NCBI RefSeq assembly: GCF_003634825.1
Contig: NZ_RBXD01000001.1
Span: forward strand, 890,501-954,500
DNA length: 64,000 bases
Direction of reading: 5' to 3'
DNA from: Flavobacterium sp. 123
Lineage (GTDB): Bacteria > Bacteroidota > Bacteroidia > Flavobacteriales > Flavobacteriaceae
Part shown: positions 17,671 to 25,237 of the stretch, piece by piece
How positions within the stretch are numbered: the first letter of the stretch is position 1
Layout of the letters: the number at the start of each line of letters is the position of its first letter
Made by a program: the position numbers and the translations under genes
Notes under the pieces: model-generated
Seen by the model: the letters and a program-made list of their open reading frames with translations, nothing else
Databases searched by the model: none
Told to the model about the DNA's origin: nothing

Positions 17671-18312
17671 TTAAATTTGTCTAGTTGCATTATGATTCTT
17701 TTTTAGTGCCGCACGATATTCATACAAAATGACTTTAAAATCATCTAACATTTCATTACTTAACTCAGAAGGATGAAATGTATCATAGCCTTCTTTATAT
17801 TCTTTCTTTTGTTTTCTTCCTCTTAGATTTCTTTCTTTATCTAAAATATAAACATTAGGGGTGCCAAAATTAGCATCTAATTTTCCAACTAATTTTAGTT
17901 GTTTGTAATAAGCACTGATTTCATCAGTAGTTGTAAAAACAAAACGCCATTGAGAGACATCAGTAAATGCTGCTAAAGCGTCAACAACTTTTTTAGCATC
18001 TGCTTCAGTTCCAATTGGACAAATAACTACAAATTGCAAATCTTTAAAATCATGATATCTCTGATAAATTTTTTGGTTTAAATTAAAAAAGTTACCTCTG
18101 TTTTTTAAAAGCTCTGTTCCTGAAAACCCCAGAATTGTCACTTTGCCATTTAAACTGACTTTTTGATTGTCTAAAGATTTCCAATTACCAAAGTCAGCAA
18201 CTTTAGGAGTTATAACTGGTAGTTTAGTAAAACTATTTACCCCCGATGCAAAAAAAAGATAGGCAACGATAGGCAAAATAAAAAGAACAAAAAGGACTAT
18301 ATTTTTTTTCAT
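17671..18312 (-). CDS. SCO/thioredoxin-like protein lacking the CxxxC motif
   Basis: The start at 18312 gives MKKNIVLFVLFILPIVAYLFF, a membrane anchor; the longer frame from 18339 adds nine unlikely residues. The periplasmic part aligns by pattern with the neighbouring SCO protein: VTILGFSGTELLKN stands where VYVLEFFFSTCPSICPKM stands there. The metal-binding cysteines are therefore absent, and the only cysteine in the domain is in FVVICPIG. A thioredoxin-fold C-terminal part (TPNVYILDKERNLRGR) is intact. It is the first gene of the operon with SCO, DUF420 and the CxxC protein. It may be a structural or regulatory partner in oxidase assembly; this is inferred. Confidence 0.75.
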   Translation of the reverse strand: MKKNIVLFVLFILPIVAYLFFASGVNSFTKLPVITPKVADFGNWKSLDNQKVSLNGKVTILGFSGTELLKNRGNFFNLNQKIYQRYHDFKDLQFVVICPIGTEADAKKVVDALAAFTDVSQWRFVFTTTDEISAYYKQLKLVGKLDANFGTPNVYILDKERNLRGRKQKKEYKEGYDTFHPSELSNEMLDDFKVILYEYRAALKKNHNATRQI

Positions 18313-18343
18313 TATGAAAAAATAAAATTTAAAGTGCAAAAAT

Positions 18344-18375
18344 AAAAAAAGGCACGCAATGCGTACCCTTTTTTT
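18344..18375 (-). terminator. Terminator of the ctaB-cox operon
   Basis: Bases 18351-18357 and 18361-18367 form a 7-bp stem with a 3-base loop. In minus-strand RNA all positions pair (one U-G wobble), followed by a run of U from 18350 downward. It ends the oxidase subunit operon before the SCO-like gene. Confidence 0.75.
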
Positions 18376-18389
18376 GAATTAATATCTTG

Positions 18390-18740
18390 TTAAAAATTCC
18401 ATTTAATGGTAGAATTTTTAAAAACCCCATAAATATAATCCCCCTCAGTCAATAGAATGAAAAGAATATATAATACTAGAAAAATTACTGGTAAAACAAC
18501 TGCATTTCTCAAAGTACTTTTTTCACCTTCCATGTGCATAAAAGCCCATACGATATAATATGCTTTAAAGATTGTAAGCGCATAAAATATCCAGTTAAGC
18601 AAATTCATACTTAAAAAATTGTTCATGTGAAGAAACTCAGGTTTAATAATCCCTAAATAAACTTCTATAATTGTAACGGCAGATAATATTCCAAATACTT
18701 TCCAGATTCTACCGGTATTAGAGACGTGTTCGTGTGACAT
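18390..18740 (-). CDS. Cytochrome c oxidase subunit IV-type protein
   Basis: The 116-residue protein has three predicted membrane helices (about 12-30, 43-65, 77-100) and the pattern of caa3-type/prokaryotic oxidase subunit IV (VFGILSAVTIIEVYLGI, YYIVWAFMHMEGE, then a third hydrophobic stretch). It is a small accessory subunit of the heme-copper oxidase in the inner membrane. It follows the second subunit III gene by 21 bp and is followed by the operon terminator. Confidence 0.87.
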   Translation of the reverse strand: MSHEHVSNTGRIWKVFGILSAVTIIEVYLGIIKPEFLHMNNFLSMNLLNWIFYALTIFKAYYIVWAFMHMEGEKSTLRNAVVLPVIFLVLYILFILLTEGDYIYGVFKNSTIKWNF

Positions 18741-18761
18741 GATAATTACTTTTTTTGAAAA

Positions 18762-19739
18762 TTAAACAAGATAGAATACTGTAAATACAAATACCCAAAC
18801 TAAATCTACAAAGTGCCAATATAATCCAACTTTCTCAACCATTTCATAGCTTTTTCTTTTCTCATAGGTACCTATAAGCACATTAAAAAAGATGATGATG
18901 TTTATAATTACACCAGAGAAAACGTGGAATCCGTGGAAACCAGTGATAAAGAAGAAGAAATCAGCAAATAATTTACTTCCGTATTCGTTTCTAGTAAGAT
19001 TTGCACCTTCAACTACCAAACTAGCTTGACTCAGTCTTAATTCAGACTCTTCTCTTGATAAAATTGTTTTTTTCTTTTCTTTAGTAATAACTTCAGTTCT
19101 AATCAAAAGATCAGGATGTGCTTTGAAACCTGCTTGAACTTCAGCTACAGAGTATGATGGTAAAGCTGGCTCACTCATGAACCATCTTCCTTTATTTCTT
19201 GTAAGTTGTTCTCTTTCTTCCGGCAATGTTGCAGCAAAGTCAGCCAGAGCTACTCTGTGACCATCTTTATCAACAAACTGAAGTAAGCTACCTCCTTTTG
19301 TCTCAATTGCTCCATACTCTCCTTTAATGAAGTTTTTCCATTCCCAAGCTTGTGAACCAACGAAGATTAAACCTCCGATAATGGTTAGAAACATGTAAAC
19401 AACTACTTTATTTTTCTTCATTTGGTGTCCTGCATCAACAGCCAAAACCATTGTTACAGAAGAGAAAATCAAAATAAATGTCATTAATGCTACATAATAC
19501 ATCGGTGCAGATACACCATGCATGAATGGAAAGTGAGTAAACACCTCATCCGCCAAAGGCCATGTTTCAATAAATTTAAATCTAGAAAAACCATAAGCAG
19601 CTAAAAATCCAGAAAACGTTAAGGCATCTGATACGATAAAAAACCACATCATTAATTTACCATAACTTGCTCCCATTGGCTCATTTCCGCCACCCCAAGT
19701 TTTTTCTTCACTATTTGCAGTACTAACTGTCGATCCCAT
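18762..19739 (-). CDS. Cytochrome c oxidase subunit III (long form)
   Basis: The 325-residue protein has the subunit III membrane helices, with motifs MMWFFIVSDALTFSGFL near the start, FFFFITGFHGFHVFSGV, and YWHFVDLVWVFVF at the end. Between the helices ending near residue 138 and starting near 257 it carries an extra ~110-residue hydrophilic segment (with KGGSLLQFVDKDGHRVALAD), which ordinary subunit III lacks. Subunit III stabilises the catalytic subunit of the terminal oxidase. It lies between a shorter subunit III paralogue and subunit IV. Confidence 0.88.
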   Translation of the reverse strand: MGSTVSTANSEEKTWGGGNEPMGASYGKLMMWFFIVSDALTFSGFLAAYGFSRFKFIETWPLADEVFTHFPFMHGVSAPMYYVALMTFILIFSSVTMVLAVDAGHQMKKNKVVVYMFLTIIGGLIFVGSQAWEWKNFIKGEYGAIETKGGSLLQFVDKDGHRVALADFAATLPEEREQLTRNKGRWFMSEPALPSYSVAEVQAGFKAHPDLLIRTEVITKEKKKTILSREESELRLSQASLVVEGANLTRNEYGSKLFADFFFFITGFHGFHVFSGVIINIIIFFNVLIGTYEKRKSYEMVEKVGLYWHFVDLVWVFVFTVFYLV

Positions 19740-19781
19740 ATAAGTTATTCGTTAAAAAGTTCCCAAATTTACATTTTTTTC

Positions 19782-20369
19782 TTATTTAAAGAAAAATAAA
19801 AATAAAAATAAATAAACCCACAATAAATCAAGAAAGTGCCAATACATCGCACCTAGTTCAATTCCAAGAGTTTGTGTTGAATTGTATTTTTGTTTAAAAT
19901 GATTATAAATAATAATTAAAAGAGAAATAAGCCCTCCAGCCAGGTGTAACAAGTGAACAACCGTCACAATATAAAGAAATGTTGTTGTAATTGAACTTGC
20001 TTGTCCCGTAAAATAATACCCGTTTGCAACAATTTGACCGAATCCTACAAATTGCAAGATAACAAATAAAATTCCTAATGCTAAAGTAGACAAAAGAAAC
20101 GTAGTTGTTCTTCCTTGGTGGTCTTTTTGTATTGCTTTTTTTGCTAAATGAAAAGTAACACTACATCCGATTATTGCTATTGTACTAAAATAAAACGCTG
20201 TTGGCAATTGAAAATCTTTCAACCAATCTGCTCTAGACTTACTTACCACAAAAGCACTCGTTAGTCCTGCAAACATCATCGTCATACTCACCATAGCAAA
20301 CAACAATATCAATTTATATGATCTTGCCGTTCTGGATTTTTGTTCCTCTGTTGTCATTGTAATTTCCAT
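19782..20369 (-). CDS. Cytochrome c oxidase subunit III (short form)
   Basis: This 195-residue protein has five predicted membrane helices and the subunit III signature ending MYWHFLDLLWVYLFLFLFF. It has the usual short-form length. A start at the fourth downstream Met (20357) is also possible. It begins two bases after ctaB and is followed by the long subunit III, so both subunits III are made from one message, a common arrangement in Flavobacteriia. Catalytic subunits I and II are not in the window. Confidence 0.88.
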   Translation of the reverse strand: MEITMTTEEQKSRTARSYKLILLFAMVSMTMMFAGLTSAFVVSKSRADWLKDFQLPTAFYFSTIAIIGCSVTFHLAKKAIQKDHQGRTTTFLLSTLALGILFVILQFVGFGQIVANGYYFTGQASSITTTFLYIVTVVHLLHLAGGLISLLIIIYNHFKQKYNSTQTLGIELGAMYWHFLDLLWVYLFLFLFFFK

Positions 20370-20371
20370 AA

Positions 20372-21274
20372 CTATCTTAAAAATTTATCAAATATATAAA
20401 CTAATTGTAACAATGTAATATACGAAACACTTACTAGCATTAAAGTTCTTGCAGCTTTAGCAGTTCTCAATTTATAAAGTCTAACTCCGTAATAAAGCAT
20501 CCAAAGACCTAATAAAAACACCACAACAGCAGCGACAGGCGTAATATACAATTGCCCTGTATGACCTAAAACTGGCAGAAGAGAGGCAATAATAAGCCAA
20601 ACCGTATATAAAATAATTTGAAGCGCTGTTCCTTTATCTTTTTTTCCAGTAGGAAGCATAAAGAAACCTGCCTTTTCATAATCTTCAAACAAAAACCAAC
20701 CAATAGCCCAAAAATGAGGGAATTGCCAAAAAAACTGAATCAAGAATAATGTTCCCGCTTCAATTCCAAAATTCCCTGTAGCAGCTACCCAGCCTAACAT
20801 AAAAGGAATTGCTCCCGGAAACGCCCCAACAAAAACTGACAAAGAAGTCACCGTCTTAAGTGGCGTATAAATACTAGTATAAAGAAATATTGAAATCGCA
20901 CCAAACATTGCTGTTTTAGGATTGATGGTAAATAATAATGCTATACCAATAATAGTTAACAAACTAGCAATAACTAATGCTACTGTCGAACTCATTCTCC
21001 CTGCAGGAACAGGTCTGTTTTTAGTTCGATCCATTAAAGCATCGAGGTCTTTTTCGATAACCTGATTAAAAGCATTTGATGCTCCAACCATACAATATCC
21101 GCCAATAGCAAGCTTTAATAATACAATCCAACTGCTAGAATCAAAACTATTATTTCCTAGCACAAATCCCGCAATAGACGAAAACACAACACTAATAGCT
21201 AAACCTGCTTTAGTAATTGCCTTAAAGTCAATATATATAGATTTTATAGAAATAGGATTTGGTATTGTATTCAA
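20372..21274 (-). CDS. ctaB: Protoheme IX farnesyltransferase (heme O synthase)
   Basis: The 300-residue protein has about eight to nine membrane helices and the UbiA-superfamily prenyltransferase motif NAFNQVIEKDLDALMDRTKNR with two Asp-rich elements. It transfers a farnesyl group to heme B to make heme O for the terminal oxidase. It is the first gene of the oxidase operon and has a good promoter 31 bp upstream. Confidence 0.93.
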   Translation of the reverse strand: MNTIPNPISIKSIYIDFKAITKAGLAISVVFSSIAGFVLGNNSFDSSSWIVLLKLAIGGYCMVGASNAFNQVIEKDLDALMDRTKNRPVPAGRMSSTVALVIASLLTIIGIALLFTINPKTAMFGAISIFLYTSIYTPLKTVTSLSVFVGAFPGAIPFMLGWVAATGNFGIEAGTLFLIQFFWQFPHFWAIGWFLFEDYEKAGFFMLPTGKKDKGTALQIILYTVWLIIASLLPVLGHTGQLYITPVAAVVVFLLGLWMLYYGVRLYKLRTAKAARTLMLVSVSYITLLQLVYIFDKFLR

Positions 21275-21304
21275 TGCTGCTATTTATTTTTGTAAAAACT
21301 TTTG

Positions 21305-21336
21305 CAAAAGTAGGCTATCAAAAGGGATTTGGCAAA
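21305..21336 (-). promoter_or_regulatory. Promoter of the ctaB-cox operon
   Basis: On the minus strand TTTG (21333-21336) is followed after 20 bp by TACTTTTG (21305-21312), matching the Bacteroidota -33/-7 pair. The ctaB start lies 30 bp downstream. Confidence 0.6.
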
Positions 21337-21376
21337 AAACAATTCATAAAAAAGTTTTTTATAACAAAACCGAAAA

Positions 21377-23485
21377 TTAATAGTCAAAATACCAATTGAA
21401 AATATCTGCTCTCAACCCTATTGTGAACCAATTTGTACTTTGGTTAAAAGTAGTTGCCGTATTCTGACTTGGATCAAAACTTCTGTAAATATAACTTCCG
21501 AAAAATTTTAAATTCGTTGCCGGATTTATTAAATATCCTACTTGAAGATCTGTAATAAAGACTGCTGTTTTATTTCCTTGACCAACTTTCACTCCTGAAT
21601 CAAAGGGTCTGTTTTCATCATAATCTTTATAAATATTACCGCCATAATTGTAACTATCCTCAGTCGTATTAAAATCCAAACCACGTGTTCCTGTAGTAAT
21701 TTTAGCATCTGCAAAATACCTCCCCTTATGATAACGAGCAATTACAATAAACTCTTTTGCATTACCACCCCATTGATGCCCCATGCTTTGGTTGTTATGC
21801 CCATAGTTTGTAATAGGGTCACTATGAGAATACACATAAGGACGCACATGATTGTATTCCAACTGAAGCAATAAATTATCAACATGAAAAGCATTGTAAT
21901 ATTTAGCTCCCAACTGATATCCAAATTTATTTTTCCAACTATTGTCTACACTTTTAATTTCACCAAGAGAAAATTCATCAAGTAAAAATTGCCCATAGAG
22001 ATTAACTTGATTATTCCATTTATATTTATAGGTAAGTCCTAAAAGTGCATTTCCAGTTCTAGCCGAAGAAGCAAATTCAACTGTTCTGTAAAAAATAATA
22101 GGATTTATAAAACTCTTATCAAAACCTCTATTATTGGTATTAGTCCAAATCACAGACTCGAAAAATCCTAAATTTAATTTATTTGAAACATTCCAACTTA
22201 AGTAATGATTGGCCATAAACTTTGTAGCATACGTTCTTTCGATTGTAACTTCTGGGCGAACATCTTTAAGCCACATGTAGGTATTCGTATATTTTATTTT
22301 CCAAAAATTAGTATTTATTTTGAAATATGGGTATGGACTAGCTCCGTCACTTTCTAACAAAGAACGGTATCCATCTCCTATAAAATTTCTTCCATAACCT
22401 AATTGTAAATCAAAATTCTTGCTTGCTGCATACGTTAAATTGGCTTCCGCCAAAGGAAAATCATAGGAATCCGTTTTGAAATCTTTGGCAATTCCAATGC
22501 CCGGTATTATAGCAGGATTACCTCCTGCAGGCTTAATTGATTCAGCATATTGATTGAAATAATCCGCAAATCGTCCTTGGCTTTCAAAAACAGTTGTGGT
22601 AAAATTGATTTGTTTCCCAATTCCTCCTCTAAAATTAATTCCTCTAGTATTTACATATGTGTAAGAAACATCACTTTGAGATGCTTTACCCACTTGCAAA
22701 TCAAATATAGGATTTACAGTAAACCAATATCCTTCGCCTTGGATTTCGACCATACTCTCGTTCCATAATTTTCTAGACCACCATCCTGAAGCTTCTTTTT
22801 TATTCTTTTCGTTAACTTTTTTAAAATCATAATATTTCGAAACTTCGGCATACGTATACGGTTTAGAAGCCGTATGATTGTTACTTCCAATCTTATTAAT
22901 TGAAGCATCAAATTCCGCATAATAACTATGAGAGAAGGGAATATTAAGGTGACTCTCGAACTCTGGATTAGTATACTTCTTATAAACTAAACTGTCTAAT
23001 TCCGTAAGTTTTGTAGTTGTATTATTAAGAATCTCCGATTTAGCTTTTGCTTCAGCGGCAATTTGTTCTTTAGTTTTTAAAGGTATTGCAATTGAAATAG
23101 TATATTTTGAATACGTAGCTTTTCCATTATAAGTAGCAGGTTTAATTTTAGGAAACTTAGCAAAAACTCTTTTTGTTTCTTTTACTAAATCTTCTTCAAC
23201 AGCATCTACATAAATAACTTTGAAAGTTCCCGTTTCATCTACTTCAAAAAGGACTTTTACAGTTCCATTAAAATTATTTTGTTTTAAGCTTTCAGAAACA
23301 TTAAAATTTTGGAAAACAAAATCTTGAACTTGGTCATAAAAGCAATTTTCTAAGGTTACCCCTTGCAGATTTTCACATCCCGAAAAAACAGGAAATCTTT
23401 CGGGTAAAGCATTACCGCTTAATTCTTGAGAATAGCTAAAACAAGTATATAATGCTAAAAATAACAATAACAAACCTTTCTTCAT
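21377..23485 (-). CDS. remB: Gliding motility protein RemB-like outer-membrane protein with TonB-C-like N-terminal domain
   Basis: The start at 23485 gives MKKGLLLLFLALYTCFSYSQ, a clean signal peptide; an upstream start would overlap deoC by 35 bp. The 702-residue protein has an N-terminal ~130-residue domain of the TonB C-terminal type (NGTVKVLFEVDETGTFKVIY), then a long beta-rich part with many aromatic residues ending NWFTIGLRADIFNWYFDY, consistent with an outer-membrane barrel. The gene order sprA-gcvH-vanZ-deoC-remB is, as I recall, that of Flavobacterium johnsoniae, where RemB takes part in gliding. The assignment rests on that order plus architecture. Confidence 0.75.
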   Translation of the reverse strand: MKKGLLLLFLALYTCFSYSQELSGNALPERFPVFSGCENLQGVTLENCFYDQVQDFVFQNFNVSESLKQNNFNGTVKVLFEVDETGTFKVIYVDAVEEDLVKETKRVFAKFPKIKPATYNGKATYSKYTISIAIPLKTKEQIAAEAKAKSEILNNTTTKLTELDSLVYKKYTNPEFESHLNIPFSHSYYAEFDASINKIGSNNHTASKPYTYAEVSKYYDFKKVNEKNKKEASGWWSRKLWNESMVEIQGEGYWFTVNPIFDLQVGKASQSDVSYTYVNTRGINFRGGIGKQINFTTTVFESQGRFADYFNQYAESIKPAGGNPAIIPGIGIAKDFKTDSYDFPLAEANLTYAASKNFDLQLGYGRNFIGDGYRSLLESDGASPYPYFKINTNFWKIKYTNTYMWLKDVRPEVTIERTYATKFMANHYLSWNVSNKLNLGFFESVIWTNTNNRGFDKSFINPIIFYRTVEFASSARTGNALLGLTYKYKWNNQVNLYGQFLLDEFSLGEIKSVDNSWKNKFGYQLGAKYYNAFHVDNLLLQLEYNHVRPYVYSHSDPITNYGHNNQSMGHQWGGNAKEFIVIARYHKGRYFADAKITTGTRGLDFNTTEDSYNYGGNIYKDYDENRPFDSGVKVGQGNKTAVFITDLQVGYLINPATNLKFFGSYIYRSFDPSQNTATTFNQSTNWFTIGLRADIFNWYFDY

Positions 23486-23498
23486 ATTGCTGCTGTGT

Positions 23499-24242
23499 TT
23501 AATAATCAATTTGTGTGCTTTCTCCATTTGCAATTGCTTTAGCTCCTGAAGTTCCTATTCGTTTTACTCCCAATTGTATCATTTCAATAGCTTCATCATA
23601 AGTTCTAACACCTCCAGCAGCCTTCACAGGAAGCGGAAAGGCGTTTTCAAGCATTAAAGTAATCGATGAAACTGTGGCGCCATTAGGCAAATTGTTTTTG
23701 GTTTTAAAAAAACCGGTAGATGATTTCACAAAAACAGAAGAAAACGATTCTTCTTTAAAATTTGAAATTACCAAATTTTTAATCAAACAAGACAATTGTA
23801 TAATTTGCGTATCAGTTAGAGCCGCAACTTCAATTATCCATTTTACTACTTTATGATTAGCCAACCCTAAGGTTGTACATGCAAGAATTTCTTGTTTAAC
23901 TAAATCAACTTCACCGCTCTTAAAAGCCTCATAATTACATACAAAATCTAAATCATCAGCACCATTCTTGATTGCCTCATTAGCTTCTAATACCTTTTCG
24001 TCTAAACTAGATTTGCCTTCTGGAAAATCAATCACAGTACCAATCTGCAAATTTGAATGTGCTTCAGCAATCATCTTTTTAGCCAGCGCAACTCTATTGG
24101 GACGAATCATAATAAGCTTAAAATGTTCATCAATTGCTTCTTGAATAAATCTCTTAGCGATTAAAACACTTTCCGTTTCACTAATTCCTTCTTGCTCTGC
24201 GGTTTTTAAATAAGTAGAGTCTAGATATTGTCTGACATTCAT
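23499..24242 (-). CDS. deoC: Deoxyribose-phosphate aldolase
   Basis: The start at 24242 gives MNVRQYLDSTYLKTAEQEGI; an upstream frame from 24290 adds a hydrophobic stretch that covers the promoter and is rejected. The 247-residue TIM barrel has the DeoC motifs: DFVCNYEAFKSG, VFVKSSTGF with the Schiff-base lysine, and PVKAAGGVRT with the second active-site lysine. It splits 2-deoxyribose-5-phosphate to glyceraldehyde-3-phosphate and acetaldehyde in nucleoside breakdown. It is 13 bp before remB and probably co-transcribed with it. Confidence 0.95.
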   Translation of the reverse strand: MNVRQYLDSTYLKTAEQEGISETESVLIAKRFIQEAIDEHFKLIMIRPNRVALAKKMIAEAHSNLQIGTVIDFPEGKSSLDEKVLEANEAIKNGADDLDFVCNYEAFKSGEVDLVKQEILACTTLGLANHKVVKWIIEVAALTDTQIIQLSCLIKNLVISNFKEESFSSVFVKSSTGFFKTKNNLPNGATVSSITLMLENAFPLPVKAAGGVRTYDEAIEMIQLGVKRIGTSGAKAIANGESTQIDY

Positions 24243-24279
24243 GGTTTTATAACTTAAATTAAAAGAGACCAATAGTAGG

Positions 24280-24287
24280 CAAAAGTA
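24280..24287 (-). promoter_or_regulatory. -7 promoter element of deoC-remB
   Basis: Minus-strand TACTTTTG matches TAnnTTTG and is identical to the ctaB -7 element. It lies 37 bp before the chosen deoC start and supports that start. No clear TTG box precedes it. Confidence 0.45.
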
Positions 24288-24370
24288 CATTTTATATTGA
24301 AAAAGGGTGTTCTAAATGTCTACTTTTTAAAATCAAACCGAAAAAGTCCATTTCACAACTTCACTAACAA

Positions 24371-24397
24371 AAAAAAATCCCATCGGAATGGGATTTT
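24371..24397 (-). terminator. Terminator of the gcvH-vanZ transcript
   Basis: AAAATCCCAT (24374-24383) pairs perfectly with ATGGGATTTT (24388-24397) around a 4-base loop. Read on the minus strand it is followed by a U-run and overlaps the vanZ stop codon. Confidence 0.8.
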
Positions 24398-24785
24398 ATA
24401 TCAAATTAGATTTTTGTTTTTTTAAATACAAGATTAAACCACTAGCAAGCATTGCTCCTGAAAAATTTGCTAAAACATCAAACACATCTGCCTTTCGGGT
24501 AGTTGTAAATAATTCTTGTAATATCTCGATGGTAATCCCAAAACAAATGGAAAGCAGTACTGTTATAATTAGTAATTTATTACTATTTGCTTCTTTGTAA
24601 TGTTTTTGAAAAAATAAAAACCAAAGGATTGTAAATGAAAAATGAAAAAATGCATGAACAATTTTATCTAAATTTGGGATCGACATAGTAACATCTGGAA
24701 TATTGCTCGCCTTTATCAAACAAAAAAAGGCAATAGCTAAAGTCCAAAATAGGGCAATCCAAAAAAAGAGTTGTTTAAGCACCAA
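24396..24785 (-). CDS. VanZ-family small membrane protein
   Basis: The 129-residue protein has four predicted membrane helices and the VanZ-like pattern ([17 protein letters not shown] after helix one, then [29 protein letters not shown]). VanZ-like proteins are small inner-membrane proteins of uncertain role; one member is linked to teicoplanin resistance, but this does not transfer here. It overlaps the end of gcvH by 11 bp and is thus translationally coupled. Confidence 0.85.
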   Translation of the reverse strand: MVLKQLFFWIALFWTLAIAFFCLIKASNIPDVTMSIPNLDKIVHAFFHFSFTILWFLFFQKHYKEANSNKLLIITVLLSICFGITIEILQELFTTTRKADVFDVLANFSGAMLASGLILYLKKQKSNLI

Positions 24786-25155
24786 TCAATTCTTTGTATG
24801 ATTCGCTTGATAATAAGGAGTCCACTTCATCTAAGTTAGATACTTTTACTTTTATCATCCATCCTGCTCCGTAAGGATCAGAATTCACACTTTCAGGAGC
24901 ACTTTCCAAAGCATCATTAAAAGCGATAATTTCTCCAGACAAAGGAAGAAATAAATCTGAAACTGTTTTTACAGCCTCAACTGTTCCAAAAACCTCATCT
25001 TTTTCTAAAGTCTGATCAAGTGTTTCAACCTCAACATAAACAATATCTCCCAATTCTTTTTGAGCGAAATGGGTAATTCCCACTGTAGCGATATCACCTT
25101 CTAAACTCACCCATTCGTGATCTTTTGTGTACTTTAAATTTGCTGGTATACTCAT
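24775..25155 (-). CDS. gcvH: Glycine cleavage system H protein
   Basis: The 126-residue protein has the full H-protein pattern, [20 protein letters not shown], and the lipoylation site [12 protein letters not shown] with Lys63. Its lipoyl arm carries the aminomethyl group from the P protein to the T protein in glycine breakdown. Its partners gcvP and gcvT are not in the window. It lies between sprA and vanZ on the minus strand, with its own -7 element. Confidence 0.95.
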   Translation of the reverse strand: MSIPANLKYTKDHEWVSLEGDIATVGITHFAQKELGDIVYVEVETLDQTLEKDEVFGTVEAVKTVSDLFLPLSGEIIAFNDALESAPESVNSDPYGAGWMIKVKVSNLDEVDSLLSSESYKELIGA

Positions 25156-25192
25156 AAAAATGCTTATTGATAATTAATTAAATTTTACGATA

Positions 25193-25200
25193 CAAATGTA
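25193..25200 (-). promoter_or_regulatory. -7 promoter element of gcvH
   Basis: Minus-strand TACATTTG fits TAnnTTTG and lies 37 bp before the gcvH start. A TTG lies about 13 bp further upstream, closer than usual. Confidence 0.4.
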
Positions 25201-25237
25201 ACAATCTTATATACAATTCTTGTTTACATTTTAAAAA

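Noticed and set aside
19600..19620. AAAACGTT-type matches inside the oxidase subunit III and GH32 coding regions as operators
   Set aside because: They are half-matches within conserved coding sequence and far from any promoter.
23485..23533. Longer remB start at 23533
   Set aside because: It overlaps deoC by 35 bp and puts a charged stretch before an otherwise clean signal peptide.
24242..24290. Longer deoC start at 24290 with an N-terminal hydrophobic stretch
   Set aside because: It would place the -7 promoter element inside the coding region and add a segment no DeoC protein has.
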